Assembly (NCBI GenBank): GCA_965212525.1
Contig: CBDBVC010000019.1
Coordinates: 1-64,000, forward strand
From: SZUA-38 sp965212525
Lineage (GTDB): Bacteria > Pseudomonadota > Gammaproteobacteria > Xanthomonadales > SZUA-38
Length of the DNA stretch: 64,000 nt
Reading direction: 5' to 3'
Part shown: positions 34,562-42,933 of the stretch, in pieces
How positions within the stretch are numbered: the stretch's first letter is position 1
Layout of the letters: every line of letters starts with the position of its first letter
Program-made: the position numbers and the translations under genes
Notes under the pieces: generated by a model
What the model was told of the DNA's origin: nothing
Databases searched by the model: none
What the model saw: the letters and a program-made list of their open reading frames with translations, nothing else

Positions 34562-35585
34562 ACTCACTGGGCGTCTGATTCTTGAGGCGCTTGAAGGCAG
34601 CATTGAAGGTCGATTTAGAGGTAAAACCACAATCGTAGGAAATATCCAGAATGCTGCGGCTGTCTGTCGAATCGAGAAGACTGGCCACAGCATCCTCGAC
34701 TCTCAGGCGGTTGATGTATTCTCTGAAGGTGGACTGGTGTATCCGGTTGATGACCAGTGAAATCAGGTATTCCGGATAGCCCGAGACTGATGCCAGCTGG
34801 CCGATGTTCAGGGCCGGCTTGCGGTAGAGTTTCTCGTCCTGCATCAATTGAGACAATCGCTCATTCACCTCGGGATACCGTTCATCCGGAGGCGGTTCGA
34901 CAGGTTGCTTCAGCGGTCTGACAGTCTGGATGGTTTGCTGGGTAAGCCCCAGGTAACCCATCACCATCATCCAGACCGACACGGCAATGTAGATCAGTGT
35001 TGGCTGGTAATTGTCGCGTGTGATGATCCACAACGAAACACCGATCGACCAGATCACGACCTGACCATAGGCCATCACATCCAGCCATTTCAAGTCGATG
35101 CCTTCCGTTGTGGATTGCTGCTGAACCAGTGCCCGGCGATAGCGGCGGATGATCACGATACCGGCCACGACATAACTGACGCTGTACAGGTAGAGACTGA
35201 GATCAAAGTATTCGAATGCCCTGGGACCATTCTCCCAGGGATTGAATATCCAGTTCAGATTCAGTCCGGTCATGATGATGAAACCGGCAAAGTGCATGAG
35301 ATCCACTGGTCTGAAAGGCGTCTGTAGAATCAGGCTGCGCGCGTAGAGGAAAAACATGCTGCCGTGCAGAAACGGAAAGAACTGAACCAGCACCAGAGCC
35401 GGTGCCAGCCAGGGTACCGTGGCGTGCGCATCGATCAGTCGCAGTGTCAGATCGGTGGCCAGCAGCAACAGCCAGATCGCCAGCACACGGGAACTGCGCT
35501 GATTGGACTGCTTGTGCAACAGTGCAAACGCCAGGACGGCGCCCTGCGCGGCACCGATGATGTAGATTACCGACCACAGTTCCAT
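34512..35585 (-). CDS. Membrane-anchored AraC-family transcriptional regulator
   Basis: 357 residues. Residues 1-215 hold about seven transmembrane helices; the C-terminal HTH (LASVSGYPEYLISLVINR, ISYDCGFTSKSTFNAAFKRLKNQTPSEF) is complete. Same architecture as the regulator at 2302, though the two are not close. It is divergent from the MBOAT/SGNH genes, 245 bases apart, which are its most likely targets. Confidence 0.85.
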   Translation of the reverse strand: MELWSVIYIIGAAQGAVLAFALLHKQSNQRSSRVLAIWLLLLATDLTLRLIDAHATVPWLAPALVLVQFFPFLHGSMFFLYARSLILQTPFRPVDLMHFAGFIIMTGLNLNWIFNPWENGPRAFEYFDLSLYLYSVSYVVAGIVIIRRYRRALVQQQSTTEGIDLKWLDVMAYGQVVIWSIGVSLWIITRDNYQPTLIYIAVSVWMMVMGYLGLTQQTIQTVRPLKQPVEPPPDERYPEVNERLSQLMQDEKLYRKPALNIGQLASVSGYPEYLISLVINRIHQSTFREYINRLRVEDAVASLLDSTDSRSILDISYDCGFTSKSTFNAAFKRLKNQTPSEFRKQSAAAAEVDADTA

Positions 35586-35830
35586 CCCAGAAGTATGCCA
35601 GATTTGATATCAATTGACCGTCGATTTCATGGAATCACGAGGACAAAAGTTGCCATAACGATCTGTCATCTAGATGATAAATTCGACGGGCGCCGTTGGC
35701 CCGAACGATTGACATCTGGTATGGTCGAGCCAGCAGCAGCGCAAGGTCGAGAGCCAAGTCATCCGCGGGATACAGGCTTGAGATCAATGGGTGGACGCTC
35801 TGTCAGTCAGAAAACAGGGGAATTCAGGCC

Positions 35831-37255
35831 GTGCTATTCAACTCACTGACCTTTGTGGTCTTTTTTGCGCTGGTGCTTGCCTTGCATTACGCGCCTTTCC
35901 CGTGGCGTGTGAAAAAATCCAATCTGCTGATCGCCAGCTACCTGTTCTATGCTGCCTGGAATCCGCCATTTGTCGTGCTGTTGTGGATCTCCACCATCGT
36001 CGACTGGAACGTCGCCAAATGGATGTTCCGTGAACAGCGTCAGAGCAGACGGCGCATGCTGCTGTGGCTGTCCATCGCAACCAACCTCGGCATACTGGGC
36101 TATTTCAAGTATGGCGAATTCCTGCTGCAGAACTGGCAGGCCCTGATGCTCTCATTCGGCATCGATTACCAGGTGCCCGCCTGGTCAATCATCCTGCCGG
36201 TGGGCATCAGTTTCTATACCTTCCAGACCATGGCCTATTCGCTTGATATCTACCTGCGCCGCGCTGAACCGGCAAAATCGTTTCTCGACTTTTCCCTGTT
36301 CGTCACATTCTTTCCGCAACTGGTGGCCGGACCCATCGTGCGACCAACCCACCTGATCCCCCAATTCGCCGTCCCACACCTGGCGAGTGCCAGACAATTC
36401 GGCTGGGGACTGACCCTGGTGATTCTCGGCCTGTTCCAGAAAGTGGTCATCGCAGATGGCATGCTTGCTGCACCGGCTGAAGCCGTATTCGACGCCAAGG
36501 GGCCGGTATCAACACTCGATGCCTGGCTGGGTACACTGGCCTTTTCCGGCCAGATCTTCTCGGACTTCGCCGGTTATTCCACCACCGCCATTGGCGTGGC
36601 CCTGTGTCTGGGCTTTTCGCTTCCAACCAATTTCCGCTTCCCCTATGCGGCCATCGGTTTCTCGGATTTCTGGCGTCGCTGGCACATTTCGCTGTCAACC
36701 TGGCTGCGCGACTACCTCTATATTCCACTGGGCGGTAACCGCAAGAGCAGCACACGTACCTATATCAACCTGATGCTGACCATGCTGCTCGGTGGTCTGT
36801 GGCACGGTGCCAGCTGGAATTTCGTTGTCTGGGGTGGATTGCACGGTGGCTTCCTCGCGATTGAACGGTTCACCCGCGCACGATTCGGCCATCTGGCCCT
36901 GGGTGACAGGCTGTGGTTCCAGATCCTGCTGGCGCTGCTGACCTACGCGGCCGTCAATGTCACCTGGGTGTTCTTCAGAGCACAGGATTTCTCAACCTCG
37001 AGCAGCATTGTCATGTCAATGTTCGGCATGGCGCCGGCCGATGCCGCCACGCCGTTGCCGACGCTGCACATCATCTATGTGGTCGGGGTCATTTCCGCAT
37101 TGCTGACTGCACACTGGCTGATGCGCAATACCACACTGGAAGCTGTAGCCGCACGCATACCACGACCATTGCTGGCCTTCCTGCTGGCGTTCATGGTTTT
37201 CACCGTCATCATCACACAGGGGACAGGCAATGCCTTCATCTACTTCCAGTTCTGA
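35831..37255 (+). CDS. MBOAT-family membrane O-acyltransferase (AlgI-like)
   Basis: 474 residues. The GTG at 35831 gives the standard AlgI-type opening (LFNSLTFVVFFALVLALHY); upstream residues are unlike the family. About eleven helices, the conserved FFPQLVAGPIVRP, and the catalytic His region LTMLLGGLWHGASWNFVVWGGLHG are all present. AlgI-type MBOATs transfer acetyl groups across the membrane to exopolysaccharide or cell-wall polymer. The following SGNH-like protein overlaps it by 26 bases and is likely the periplasmic acceptor-side partner, as AlgJ/AlgX or DltD are elsewhere. No alginate genes are present, so the polymer is unknown. Confidence 0.9.
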   Translation: MLFNSLTFVVFFALVLALHYAPFPWRVKKSNLLIASYLFYAAWNPPFVVLLWISTIVDWNVAKWMFREQRQSRRRMLLWLSIATNLGILGYFKYGEFLLQNWQALMLSFGIDYQVPAWSIILPVGISFYTFQTMAYSLDIYLRRAEPAKSFLDFSLFVTFFPQLVAGPIVRPTHLIPQFAVPHLASARQFGWGLTLVILGLFQKVVIADGMLAAPAEAVFDAKGPVSTLDAWLGTLAFSGQIFSDFAGYSTTAIGVALCLGFSLPTNFRFPYAAIGFSDFWRRWHISLSTWLRDYLYIPLGGNRKSSTRTYINLMLTMLLGGLWHGASWNFVVWGGLHGGFLAIERFTRARFGHLALGDRLWFQILLALLTYAAVNVTWVFFRAQDFSTSSSIVMSMFGMAPADAATPLPTLHIIYVVGVISALLTAHWLMRNTTLEAVAARIPRPLLAFLLAFMVFTVIITQGTGNAFIYFQF

Positions 37256-38357
37256 TATTCCCTATCGTGAGATCCCGGATCAACCCTGGTTGCCGTTGCT
37301 GCTGATCGCCGCCGGTGCCGTCATCATTGCGCTGGTGTTCTGGGAGCAGCTGGCACGCAGCATGCATCATGAACCGGGCAGCTACCTGGGCGGATTCGAT
37401 GCCATGTGGGCCGAAGAACGGCGCAAGCTCGATCAGGAGGATCACGATATCCGTGTGGTGCTGACCGGTTCCAGCCGACTGTTGTGGGCTGCCGACCTGG
37501 ATATCCTTGAAGATGAATTCGGCCACCGGCCACTACAGCTGGCGCTGCCTGGGACCAGTCCGGCACTGATGGTACAGGATGTGGTCAACAACACCGATTT
37601 TGACGGCCTGATGCTGGTGGGTGTGACACCGGGTTTGTTCAACTGGCTGGGTGAAGGGTTTTTTGGCGGGGAAGCACTCAGACGCTATCGTGCCGAATCG
37701 CCCTCCGAGTGGGCCGGCACCCAGATCGATCACGTACTCAATGAGCACATTGGATTTCTCGATGAAGCCTTCGATCTGTTCAAGCTGCTGGAGCGTTACA
37801 CCGCCCTGCCGGTTCGGCCCGGATCCAAGAACCTGATGCAGGAAGACTGGAAACTGGGCAATGTCTTTGCAGATCGCCAGACCGACATGTGGGCACCGGT
37901 GGAGATCCGCGGCAGTTTCGACAACACTCAGGTGACCAACTTCTGGACCCCGGGACTGGCCCCCGAGCGCATGCGCTCGCCCGAGGAAATGGCCGGAATG
38001 GCCGAGGCCACCATCGCGTTCTTTGCACCGCTGATCGAGACACTCCACGCACGCGGTGGCGATATGGTGTTCATTCGCATGCCGTCCGATGGCCTGTACC
38101 TGCAGCGCGACCTGGAGAGTGATCACCGCAACAACCTGTGGCTGCCGATGGTGGCAGGATTCGATGCCGCCGTGATCAACAGCATGGATCATCCCGAACT
38201 GTCATCCGAACTCGACATTCCCGAGTGGTCGCATGTTTCCCGCGCCAGCCAGGACCTGTGGTCTTCCCGTATTGTTGATCACATCAGAAGCGTCTATCGT
38301 GACAAGCGCGGTACCGATCTGGACAGCTTGTTGAACGCAGCAGGTACCACACCCTGA
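37230..38357 (+). CDS. SGNH/DltD-like periplasmic protein, partner of the MBOAT acyltransferase
   Basis: 375 residues, starting inside the end of the MBOAT gene with its own site AGGGGACAGG. One N-terminal helix (about 22-42) anchors it. The candidate serine motif VVLTGSSRLLW (Ser near 81) and the C-terminal EWSHVSRASQDLWSSRI (His in the usual place of the SGNH/DltD His) suggest an acyl-handling fold, though block III cannot be identified with certainty. Role by context: acceptor-side acetyl transfer with the MBOAT. Confidence 0.7.
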   Translation: MPSSTSSSDIPYREIPDQPWLPLLLIAAGAVIIALVFWEQLARSMHHEPGSYLGGFDAMWAEERRKLDQEDHDIRVVLTGSSRLLWAADLDILEDEFGHRPLQLALPGTSPALMVQDVVNNTDFDGLMLVGVTPGLFNWLGEGFFGGEALRRYRAESPSEWAGTQIDHVLNEHIGFLDEAFDLFKLLERYTALPVRPGSKNLMQEDWKLGNVFADRQTDMWAPVEIRGSFDNTQVTNFWTPGLAPERMRSPEEMAGMAEATIAFFAPLIETLHARGGDMVFIRMPSDGLYLQRDLESDHRNNLWLPMVAGFDAAVINSMDHPELSSELDIPEWSHVSRASQDLWSSRIVDHIRSVYRDKRGTDLDSLLNAAGTTP

Positions 38358-38375
38358 TCTACAGAGGAGTGCGCC

Positions 38376-38807
38376 ATGGCCATACTCGCCGCAATCGATT
38401 TTTCACCGGTGACAGCCGCCGTGGTCGATGCCCTGACCGGCCTGATGAACCCGGATGAACCGCTGTACCTGATCCATGTCGGCGAGCCGGATCCAGACTT
38501 CATCGGTTTCGATGTGGGAGAAGAGGTGGTTCGTCAACAGCGCAAGGATCAGTTTCGTCACGAGCACGAACAGCTTGCATCAATCGCCGCACAGCTGACC
38601 AGGCTGGGCCTGAATGTGGAAACCAGCCAGCCCCATGGTGTTACGGCAGAGGTCATCCTGGAACATGCCAGGCAGTGTGATGCCCGCATGATCGTACTGG
38701 GCAGTCACGGTCACAGCGCGCTGTATGACCTGATTGCCGGCAGTGTCGCCGAGAATGTTATTCGCAAAACAGACCGCCCTGTTTTACTGATTCCCAGCAC
38801 ACGGTAA
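38376..38807 (+). CDS. Universal stress protein (UspA family)
   Basis: 143 residues, GAGGAG before ATG. Begins AILAAIDFSPVTAAVVD and ends with VLGSHGHSALYDLIAGSVAENVIRKTDRPVLLIP, the complete ATP-binding pattern G-x2-G-x9-G-S of ATP-type Usp proteins. It sits 18 bases after the SGNH-like gene and may be part of the same transcript, an odd company for an envelope-acylation pair. Confidence 0.9.
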   Translation: MAILAAIDFSPVTAAVVDALTGLMNPDEPLYLIHVGEPDPDFIGFDVGEEVVRQQRKDQFRHEHEQLASIAAQLTRLGLNVETSQPHGVTAEVILEHARQCDARMIVLGSHGHSALYDLIAGSVAENVIRKTDRPVLLIPSTR

Positions 38808-38853
38808 TGAATCGCAACAGTCTGATTCACATCAGCCAGATGACCTATCTAAG

Positions 38854-38867
38854 CATTTGTACAAATG
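38854..38867. promoter_or_regulatory. Perfect 14-base palindrome upstream of the small ORF/GGDEF unit
   Basis: CATTTGTACAAATG is self-complementary throughout. About 28 bases downstream is an extended -10-like TGCTAGATT. A dimeric regulator probably binds here. Confidence 0.45.
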
Positions 38868-38964
38868 TTAACAATCCAGCTTGCTTATTTGTGCTAGATT
38901 TAAAGGTGTCAGGGCGTGGTTTGTGCATTGCAAACCGGGGTATTAAACCAGGAATTGTCAGTAA

Positions 38965-39108
38965 ATGGCTGACAACCTGCCCTTCATTGAGGTGGTAAAT
39001 CATATCGTCAGCGACTCGTTTGTTTTGGGATCGGGTTCAGGTTTCTTGATCGCGTTGAAATACGAACGTCTGAGGATTGAAACCTCTCAGTTGGATGAAT
39101 TGTTATGA
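38965..39108 (+). CDS. 47-residue small protein translationally coupled to the GAF-GGDEF gene
   Basis: An ATG at 38965, with AGGA 11 bases before, opens a frame that begins MADNLPFIEVVNHIVSD, has a short hydrophobic Gly/Ser stretch (FVLGSGSGFLIAL), and ends in a charged tail ERLRIETSQLDELL. Its TGA stop overlaps the ATG of the diguanylate cyclase (TTATGATC). Amphipathic composition, absence of rare codons and the exact stop-start overlap argue for a real gene. Function unknown; it could be a small membrane-associated regulator of the cyclase. Confidence 0.55.
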   Translation: MADNLPFIEVVNHIVSDSFVLGSGSGFLIALKYERLRIETSQLDELL

Positions 39109-40067
39109 TCAAACCCGAATTTCCGCCAAATGAAGAGACGCGGCTTGAAACATTACGTGCTCTCAAACTTCTCGATTCCGAACCAGAGGAGCGTTTTGAC
39201 CGTCTGACTCGTCTGGCCAAACGCATGTTTGGAGTGCCCATATCGCTGGTCAGCATTGTTGACCTGAATCGTCAGTGGTTCAAGTCCAGGCAGGGTCTGG
39301 ATGCCACAGAGACACCGAGAGACATCTCATTCTGCGGCCATGCCATACTCGGTGATGACATTTTCATCATTCCAGACACTCACCTCGACGATCGATTTTG
39401 CGACAATCCACTGGTGATGGAGTCGCCAAACATTCGATTCTATGCCGGGGCGCCGTTGAAAGTGATAAACGGCAGCACACTCGGCACTTTGTGTATCATT
39501 GACCGCGAACCTCGAGAGTTTTCTGATGAAGACTTATGCCTGCTGCAGGATCTGGCCAGAATGGCCGAGCAGGAAATCTCGGCAATGCAGCTGGCAACAC
39601 TTGACGAGCTGACACTGATTTCCAACCGACGAGGTTTCAATTCACTGGCAAGGCACGCGATCTCAATGAGCCATCGTCGGGGAGAGAATGTCACTCTGAT
39701 CTTTCTCGACCTTGATCATTTCAAACTTATCAATGACCGTTTTGGTCACGCCGAAGGTGATCGTGCACTGGTGACTTTTTCAAAGCATTTGCGCTGCACA
39801 TTCAATGAAATGGATGTCATAGCACGTATCGGTGGTGATGAATTTGCCGTGTTGGTTTCCAGTGATGACGATGAATCTGTTGCTCATTTACTGCAGCAAC
39901 TTGCAGATGGCATTAAGCAAGCCAACCGTGAAGCAAAACGCGGATACAACATTGAGTACAGTGTTGGCTATCATACAGTGGACGCAGCGAGCGCAAGCTC
40001 AGTTGACGACTTGCTGGAGCAGGCAGACAAGCAGATGTATCGGGCAAAGCTTCTGAACGCAAGTTAA
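39105..40067 (+). CDS. GAF-GGDEF diguanylate cyclase
   Basis: 320 residues, soluble. GAF domain at about 20-155 (with NRQWFKSRQGL, ISFCGHAIL and NIRFYAGAPL); GGDEF domain at 160-318 with the Mg/GTP-binding LIFLDLDHFKLIND and active-site RIGGDEFAVL. The product-inhibition I-site would lie five residues before GGDEF; there the sequence is NEMD and not RxxD, so feedback by c-di-GMP is probably lost. It should make c-di-GMP in response to a cytoplasmic GAF signal. Its own ribosome site is weak, fitting coupling to the small ORF upstream. Confidence 0.93.
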   Translation: MIKPEFPPNEETRLETLRALKLLDSEPEERFDRLTRLAKRMFGVPISLVSIVDLNRQWFKSRQGLDATETPRDISFCGHAILGDDIFIIPDTHLDDRFCDNPLVMESPNIRFYAGAPLKVINGSTLGTLCIIDREPREFSDEDLCLLQDLARMAEQEISAMQLATLDELTLISNRRGFNSLARHAISMSHRRGENVTLIFLDLDHFKLINDRFGHAEGDRALVTFSKHLRCTFNEMDVIARIGGDEFAVLVSSDDDESVAHLLQQLADGIKQANREAKRGYNIEYSVGYHTVDAASASSVDDLLEQADKQMYRAKLLNAS

Positions 40068-40096
40068 ATCAACACTGTGATTGCTGAGATCGCAGG

Positions 40097-41623
40097 CTAG
40101 TGGTAACCGTATTCACTGATCACGGCGGCATAGATCGCCACCGCATCGAACAGGTTGCCCAGTCTCAGGTTCTCGTCGCGTCCATGCTGGTTATTGTCGT
40201 GATTGGCCACCGGCAGGATGATAATGGGCATCGCCAGCAGGTCCTCGAACAGATAGATGGGCAGGCTACCACCCATGGTCGGTGTCATCAGCGGTGCCTG
40301 TCCATCGAGGCGGGTCAGGATGTCGACCAGTTCACCAGCCTGGGGAATATTCATGTCCGTGCGGAAGGCACGATAGCCGCTGCCGGACCACTGCACGCGC
40401 AGTACTTTCTCGTGCTTGCGACGAATCTCGTCACTGGGCTCATCGTGGACAAGATGAAACCCCTGGATTGCAAAATGTGATTCCAGCGCAGTGCGAACAC
40501 CCGCCACGGTCTGTCCCGGAACCAGCCTCAGATCCAGACTGGCTGTCGCCGATGGCAGAATGATATTGCGTGATTTCGTGCCAACGCCGCCCGCCTGAAT
40601 TCCCTTGATGATGATGGCCGGCTGCATGATCAGTTCCTCAAGCCGGCGACCACCGCCTTCGACTCGACCCAGCGCCAGTTCATCCTGCAGCACAGCTTCC
40701 ATGTTCGGCATCTCGGCCACCGCTGCCTGCTCTGCGCTGCTGGCAGGAATCACCTGATCGCTGTAGCCAGGTACTGTAATCTCTCCCTGTTCATTCTTCA
40801 GCGTGGCCAGCAACCGGATCAGGGTATCGGTCGGATGAGGCGCCCAGTTGCCGTAATGACCCGAATGCAGTGGTCGGTTCGGGCCGTAAGTGGTTAGCGT
40901 CACGCCGGTATCGCCACGAACACCGAACACCAGCTGACGTTGACGACTCTGGTGCATGGGTCCGTCACAGAACAGCATCAGATCGGCCTCCAGTTTGTCT
41001 GCATGTTGCTCCAGAATACCGGCCAGCGTAGGGCTGCCAAACTCTTCCTCGCCATCGAGAAACAGCTTGATATTGACCCTGATCTCGATGCCCGACGCCT
41101 CCAGGGCATCAATCGCGTGCATCAGGGCAATCACCGGTGCCTTGTCGTCACCGGCCGATCGGGCGTAGAGACGCCATTCTTCCGATAACTGACCGGACAG
41201 TGCCGTGCTCCAGTCCAGTGTTTTCTCACCGTCTCGCAGCGTCGGCTGGAACGGCGGGCTTGACCAGTTGGCCGACTGAACAGGCTGACCGTCAAAATGG
41301 GCGTAAATAAGCACGGTAGGGGCCGTGTCACTGACGTGCCTGCTGGCAATGACATAGGGGGCTCCCCCTGCAGTGACCGTTGTTGAATCGAAACCACGAC
41401 TGGTGATATACGCCGTGATCCATTCGGCATTCGCCAGCATGTCATCCTGATTGGTTGATACATTCGGCAGCGAGAGAAAGTCTCTGAACTCCTGCAGCAT
41501 GACCGCGCCGTGTACCTGAATGTGACTCTCAATGACGCCGGAAATATCATCACCTTTTTCGGACCGCACTGTTGTGGCTACCCCGATCAGAAGTAATGCG
41601 CTCAGCATCTGTATCAGTTTCAT
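40097..41623 (-). CDS. Exported M20-family metallopeptidase
   Basis: 508 residues with a signal peptide (cleavage near TVRSEK). Zinc-ligand motifs are visible in order: YAHFDGQPV, RSAGDDKAPV, LDGEEEFGS, FCDGP and a terminal NHDNNQHGRDE. This is the M20/ArgE-DapE-CPG2 dipeptidase layout with a dimerisation lid domain in the middle (from about 220 to 370). In this compartment it should release amino acids from short peptides taken in from outside, similar in purpose to the S9 peptidase at 5379. Confidence 0.88.
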   Translation of the reverse strand: MKLIQMLSALLLIGVATTVRSEKGDDISGVIESHIQVHGAVMLQEFRDFLSLPNVSTNQDDMLANAEWITAYITSRGFDSTTVTAGGAPYVIASRHVSDTAPTVLIYAHFDGQPVQSANWSSPPFQPTLRDGEKTLDWSTALSGQLSEEWRLYARSAGDDKAPVIALMHAIDALEASGIEIRVNIKLFLDGEEEFGSPTLAGILEQHADKLEADLMLFCDGPMHQSRQRQLVFGVRGDTGVTLTTYGPNRPLHSGHYGNWAPHPTDTLIRLLATLKNEQGEITVPGYSDQVIPASSAEQAAVAEMPNMEAVLQDELALGRVEGGGRRLEELIMQPAIIIKGIQAGGVGTKSRNIILPSATASLDLRLVPGQTVAGVRTALESHFAIQGFHLVHDEPSDEIRRKHEKVLRVQWSGSGYRAFRTDMNIPQAGELVDILTRLDGQAPLMTPTMGGSLPIYLFEDLLAMPIIILPVANHDNNQHGRDENLRLGNLFDAVAIYAAVISEYGYH

Positions 41624-41665
41624 TATTCCGTGCTCACTGGTTTCGAGGATTCCGCTGTGATCAGA

Positions 41666-41953
41666 TTAATCGGATGAACGCGCGATGCTGCCGATCACTT
41701 CGGCAATGGATTTGTGTGCTTCAAGCGGGTGGCGCAGGGGTTGGTCGAGCCTGAGTTTGTAATGGTTGCAACGTCCTACACGCTCTCGCCTGATCACACC
41801 GGCCTGTTCCAGTTCTACCACGATGCGTTGCACCGCTCGCTCGGTAATGCCAACCATCTGGGCCATATCGCGCAATCGTGCCTCAGGGTTGCGTACCAGA
41901 CACACCAGTACGTGGGCATGGTTGCTGAAGAAGGTCCATTGTTTTTCTGGCAT
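41666..41953 (-). CDS. Small winged-helix (MarR-like) transcriptional regulator
   Basis: 95 residues. ATG 41953 is chosen because GGGAG is five bases before it. The chain is almost all a winged HTH: VCLVRNPEARLRDMAQMVG, ITERAVQRIVVELEQAGVI and the wing RRERVGRCNHYKL. No ligand domain. A palindrome GTGAC-N4-GTCAC lies just upstream, over the -35 box of the divergent gene at 42072, and is the natural operator. Confidence 0.78.
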   Translation of the reverse strand: MPEKQWTFFSNHAHVLVCLVRNPEARLRDMAQMVGITERAVQRIVVELEQAGVIRRERVGRCNHYKLRLDQPLRHPLEAHKSIAEVIGSIARSSD

Positions 41954-41965
41954 GGAGTCTCCCAT

Positions 41966-41979
41966 GTGACGATGGTCAC
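41966..41979. promoter_or_regulatory. Palindromic operator between the winged-helix regulator and the glycine-rich gene
   Basis: GTGACGATGGTCAC: 5-base perfect arms. It abuts the -35 box TTGACA of the divergent promoter and lies 12 bases from the regulator start, so one protein could control both genes. Confidence 0.5.
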
Positions 41980-42007
41980 TTGACACCTAATTGCTATATA
42001 CGATAAT
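41980..42007 (+). promoter_or_regulatory. Sigma-70 promoter of the glycine-rich protein gene
   Basis: TTGACA (41980-41985) and GATAAT (42002-42007), 16 bases apart, about 65 bases upstream of ATG 42072. Confidence 0.6.
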
Positions 42008-42071
42008 TAATACATGAATAATATGTCGTGCATTTAATATCCTGAAAATGGGTTCAGGAAGGAGAAAGCAT

Positions 42072-42833
42072 ATGTCGATTGAGTCATTACCGCAAGATCA
42101 CCCCGACTATCAACGCATTCTGTCTCATCCTCTCGATCTGCCCGACAGTCGTCTGACATTCAGTCAGCGACTGGCTCGAGACAACGGCTGGTCTGACAGC
42201 CATACACGACGCGTCATCATCGAATACCGCCGCTTCTGTTTTCTGGCCGTCACGGCCGGCCATCCTGTCACGCCATCGGACGACGTGGATCAGGCCTGGC
42301 ACCTGCACCTGACCTACTCGCGTGATTACTGGCAGGTGTTCTGTCCCGAAGTTCTCGGTCAGGACCTGCATCATGGCCCGACATCGGGCGGCAAGCGTGA
42401 AGGGATGAAATTCCGCAACTGGTATCAGCATACCCTGGACAGCTATCGCGAAAGCTTCGGCGAACCGCCATCCGATATCTGGCCAGAGATGGAAGCGCGT
42501 TTCAGTAATACCGACCGCTTCCAGCGTATCAACACTGCAGATGTGTTTCTGCTCAATCGCAAGCGTACCATCAGCACGGCCAGTGTGGTGATGGCTGGTC
42601 TGGCAGTCAGTTCGGCCATCGCAGATGATGATTCATCGACCGGGTTCTTTCTGTTGTTCATCATCGGCCTGATCGTGGTTGTCATCGTGGTGGCCCTGAT
42701 CGTCGAGAAAGTGGGATCAGGACGCAGGGACGGCGGGGGCGGCTGTGGAGCCGGTGGCACAGGTGGCAGTGGCAAGGGTGGCGATGGTGGAGACAGCGGT
42801 TGTGGCGGCGGATGCGGCGGTTGTGGTGGCTGA
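42072..42833 (+). CDS. Glycine-rich-domain (GRDP-like) membrane protein with Gly/Cys tail
   Basis: 253 residues; GGAG lies 8 bases before ATG 42072. Residues 1-150 match the glycine-rich-domain-containing (DUF1399-like) family: VDQAWHLHLTYSRDYWQVFCPEVLG is the marker. A hydrophobic helix (about 195-215) follows, then a 35-residue low-complexity tail of Gly with several Cys and Ser, ending CGGGCGGCGG. Such tails occur in this family and in TIGR04222-type proteins. The topology suggests one transmembrane anchor and a short Cys-rich end that could bind metal. Function unknown. Confidence 0.7.
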   Translation: MSIESLPQDHPDYQRILSHPLDLPDSRLTFSQRLARDNGWSDSHTRRVIIEYRRFCFLAVTAGHPVTPSDDVDQAWHLHLTYSRDYWQVFCPEVLGQDLHHGPTSGGKREGMKFRNWYQHTLDSYRESFGEPPSDIWPEMEARFSNTDRFQRINTADVFLLNRKRTISTASVVMAGLAVSSAIADDDSSTGFFLLFIIGLIVVVIVVALIVEKVGSGRRDGGGGCGAGGTGGSGKGGDGGDSGCGGGCGGCGG

Positions 42834-42933
42834 CGTCTGCTCGACACAATCAATGCGCATTTTTCGGCGGTAGCCTGTCACAGATTCGACTATCATCGCA
42901 GTCACATTCGAGTCACCACAGGATAACCACGAC

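Noticed and set aside
37533..38192. A 219-codon minus-strand open frame
   Set aside because: It is antisense to the SGNH-like gene and has shadow composition.
38807..38998. A 63-codon plus frame after the universal stress gene
   Set aside because: It has no ribosome site and random composition; the 47-codon frame at 38965 is the better candidate.
42715..42833. G-rich stretch as a possible G-quadruplex or simple repeat
   Set aside because: It is explained by the glycine-rich coding tail of the gene at 42072.
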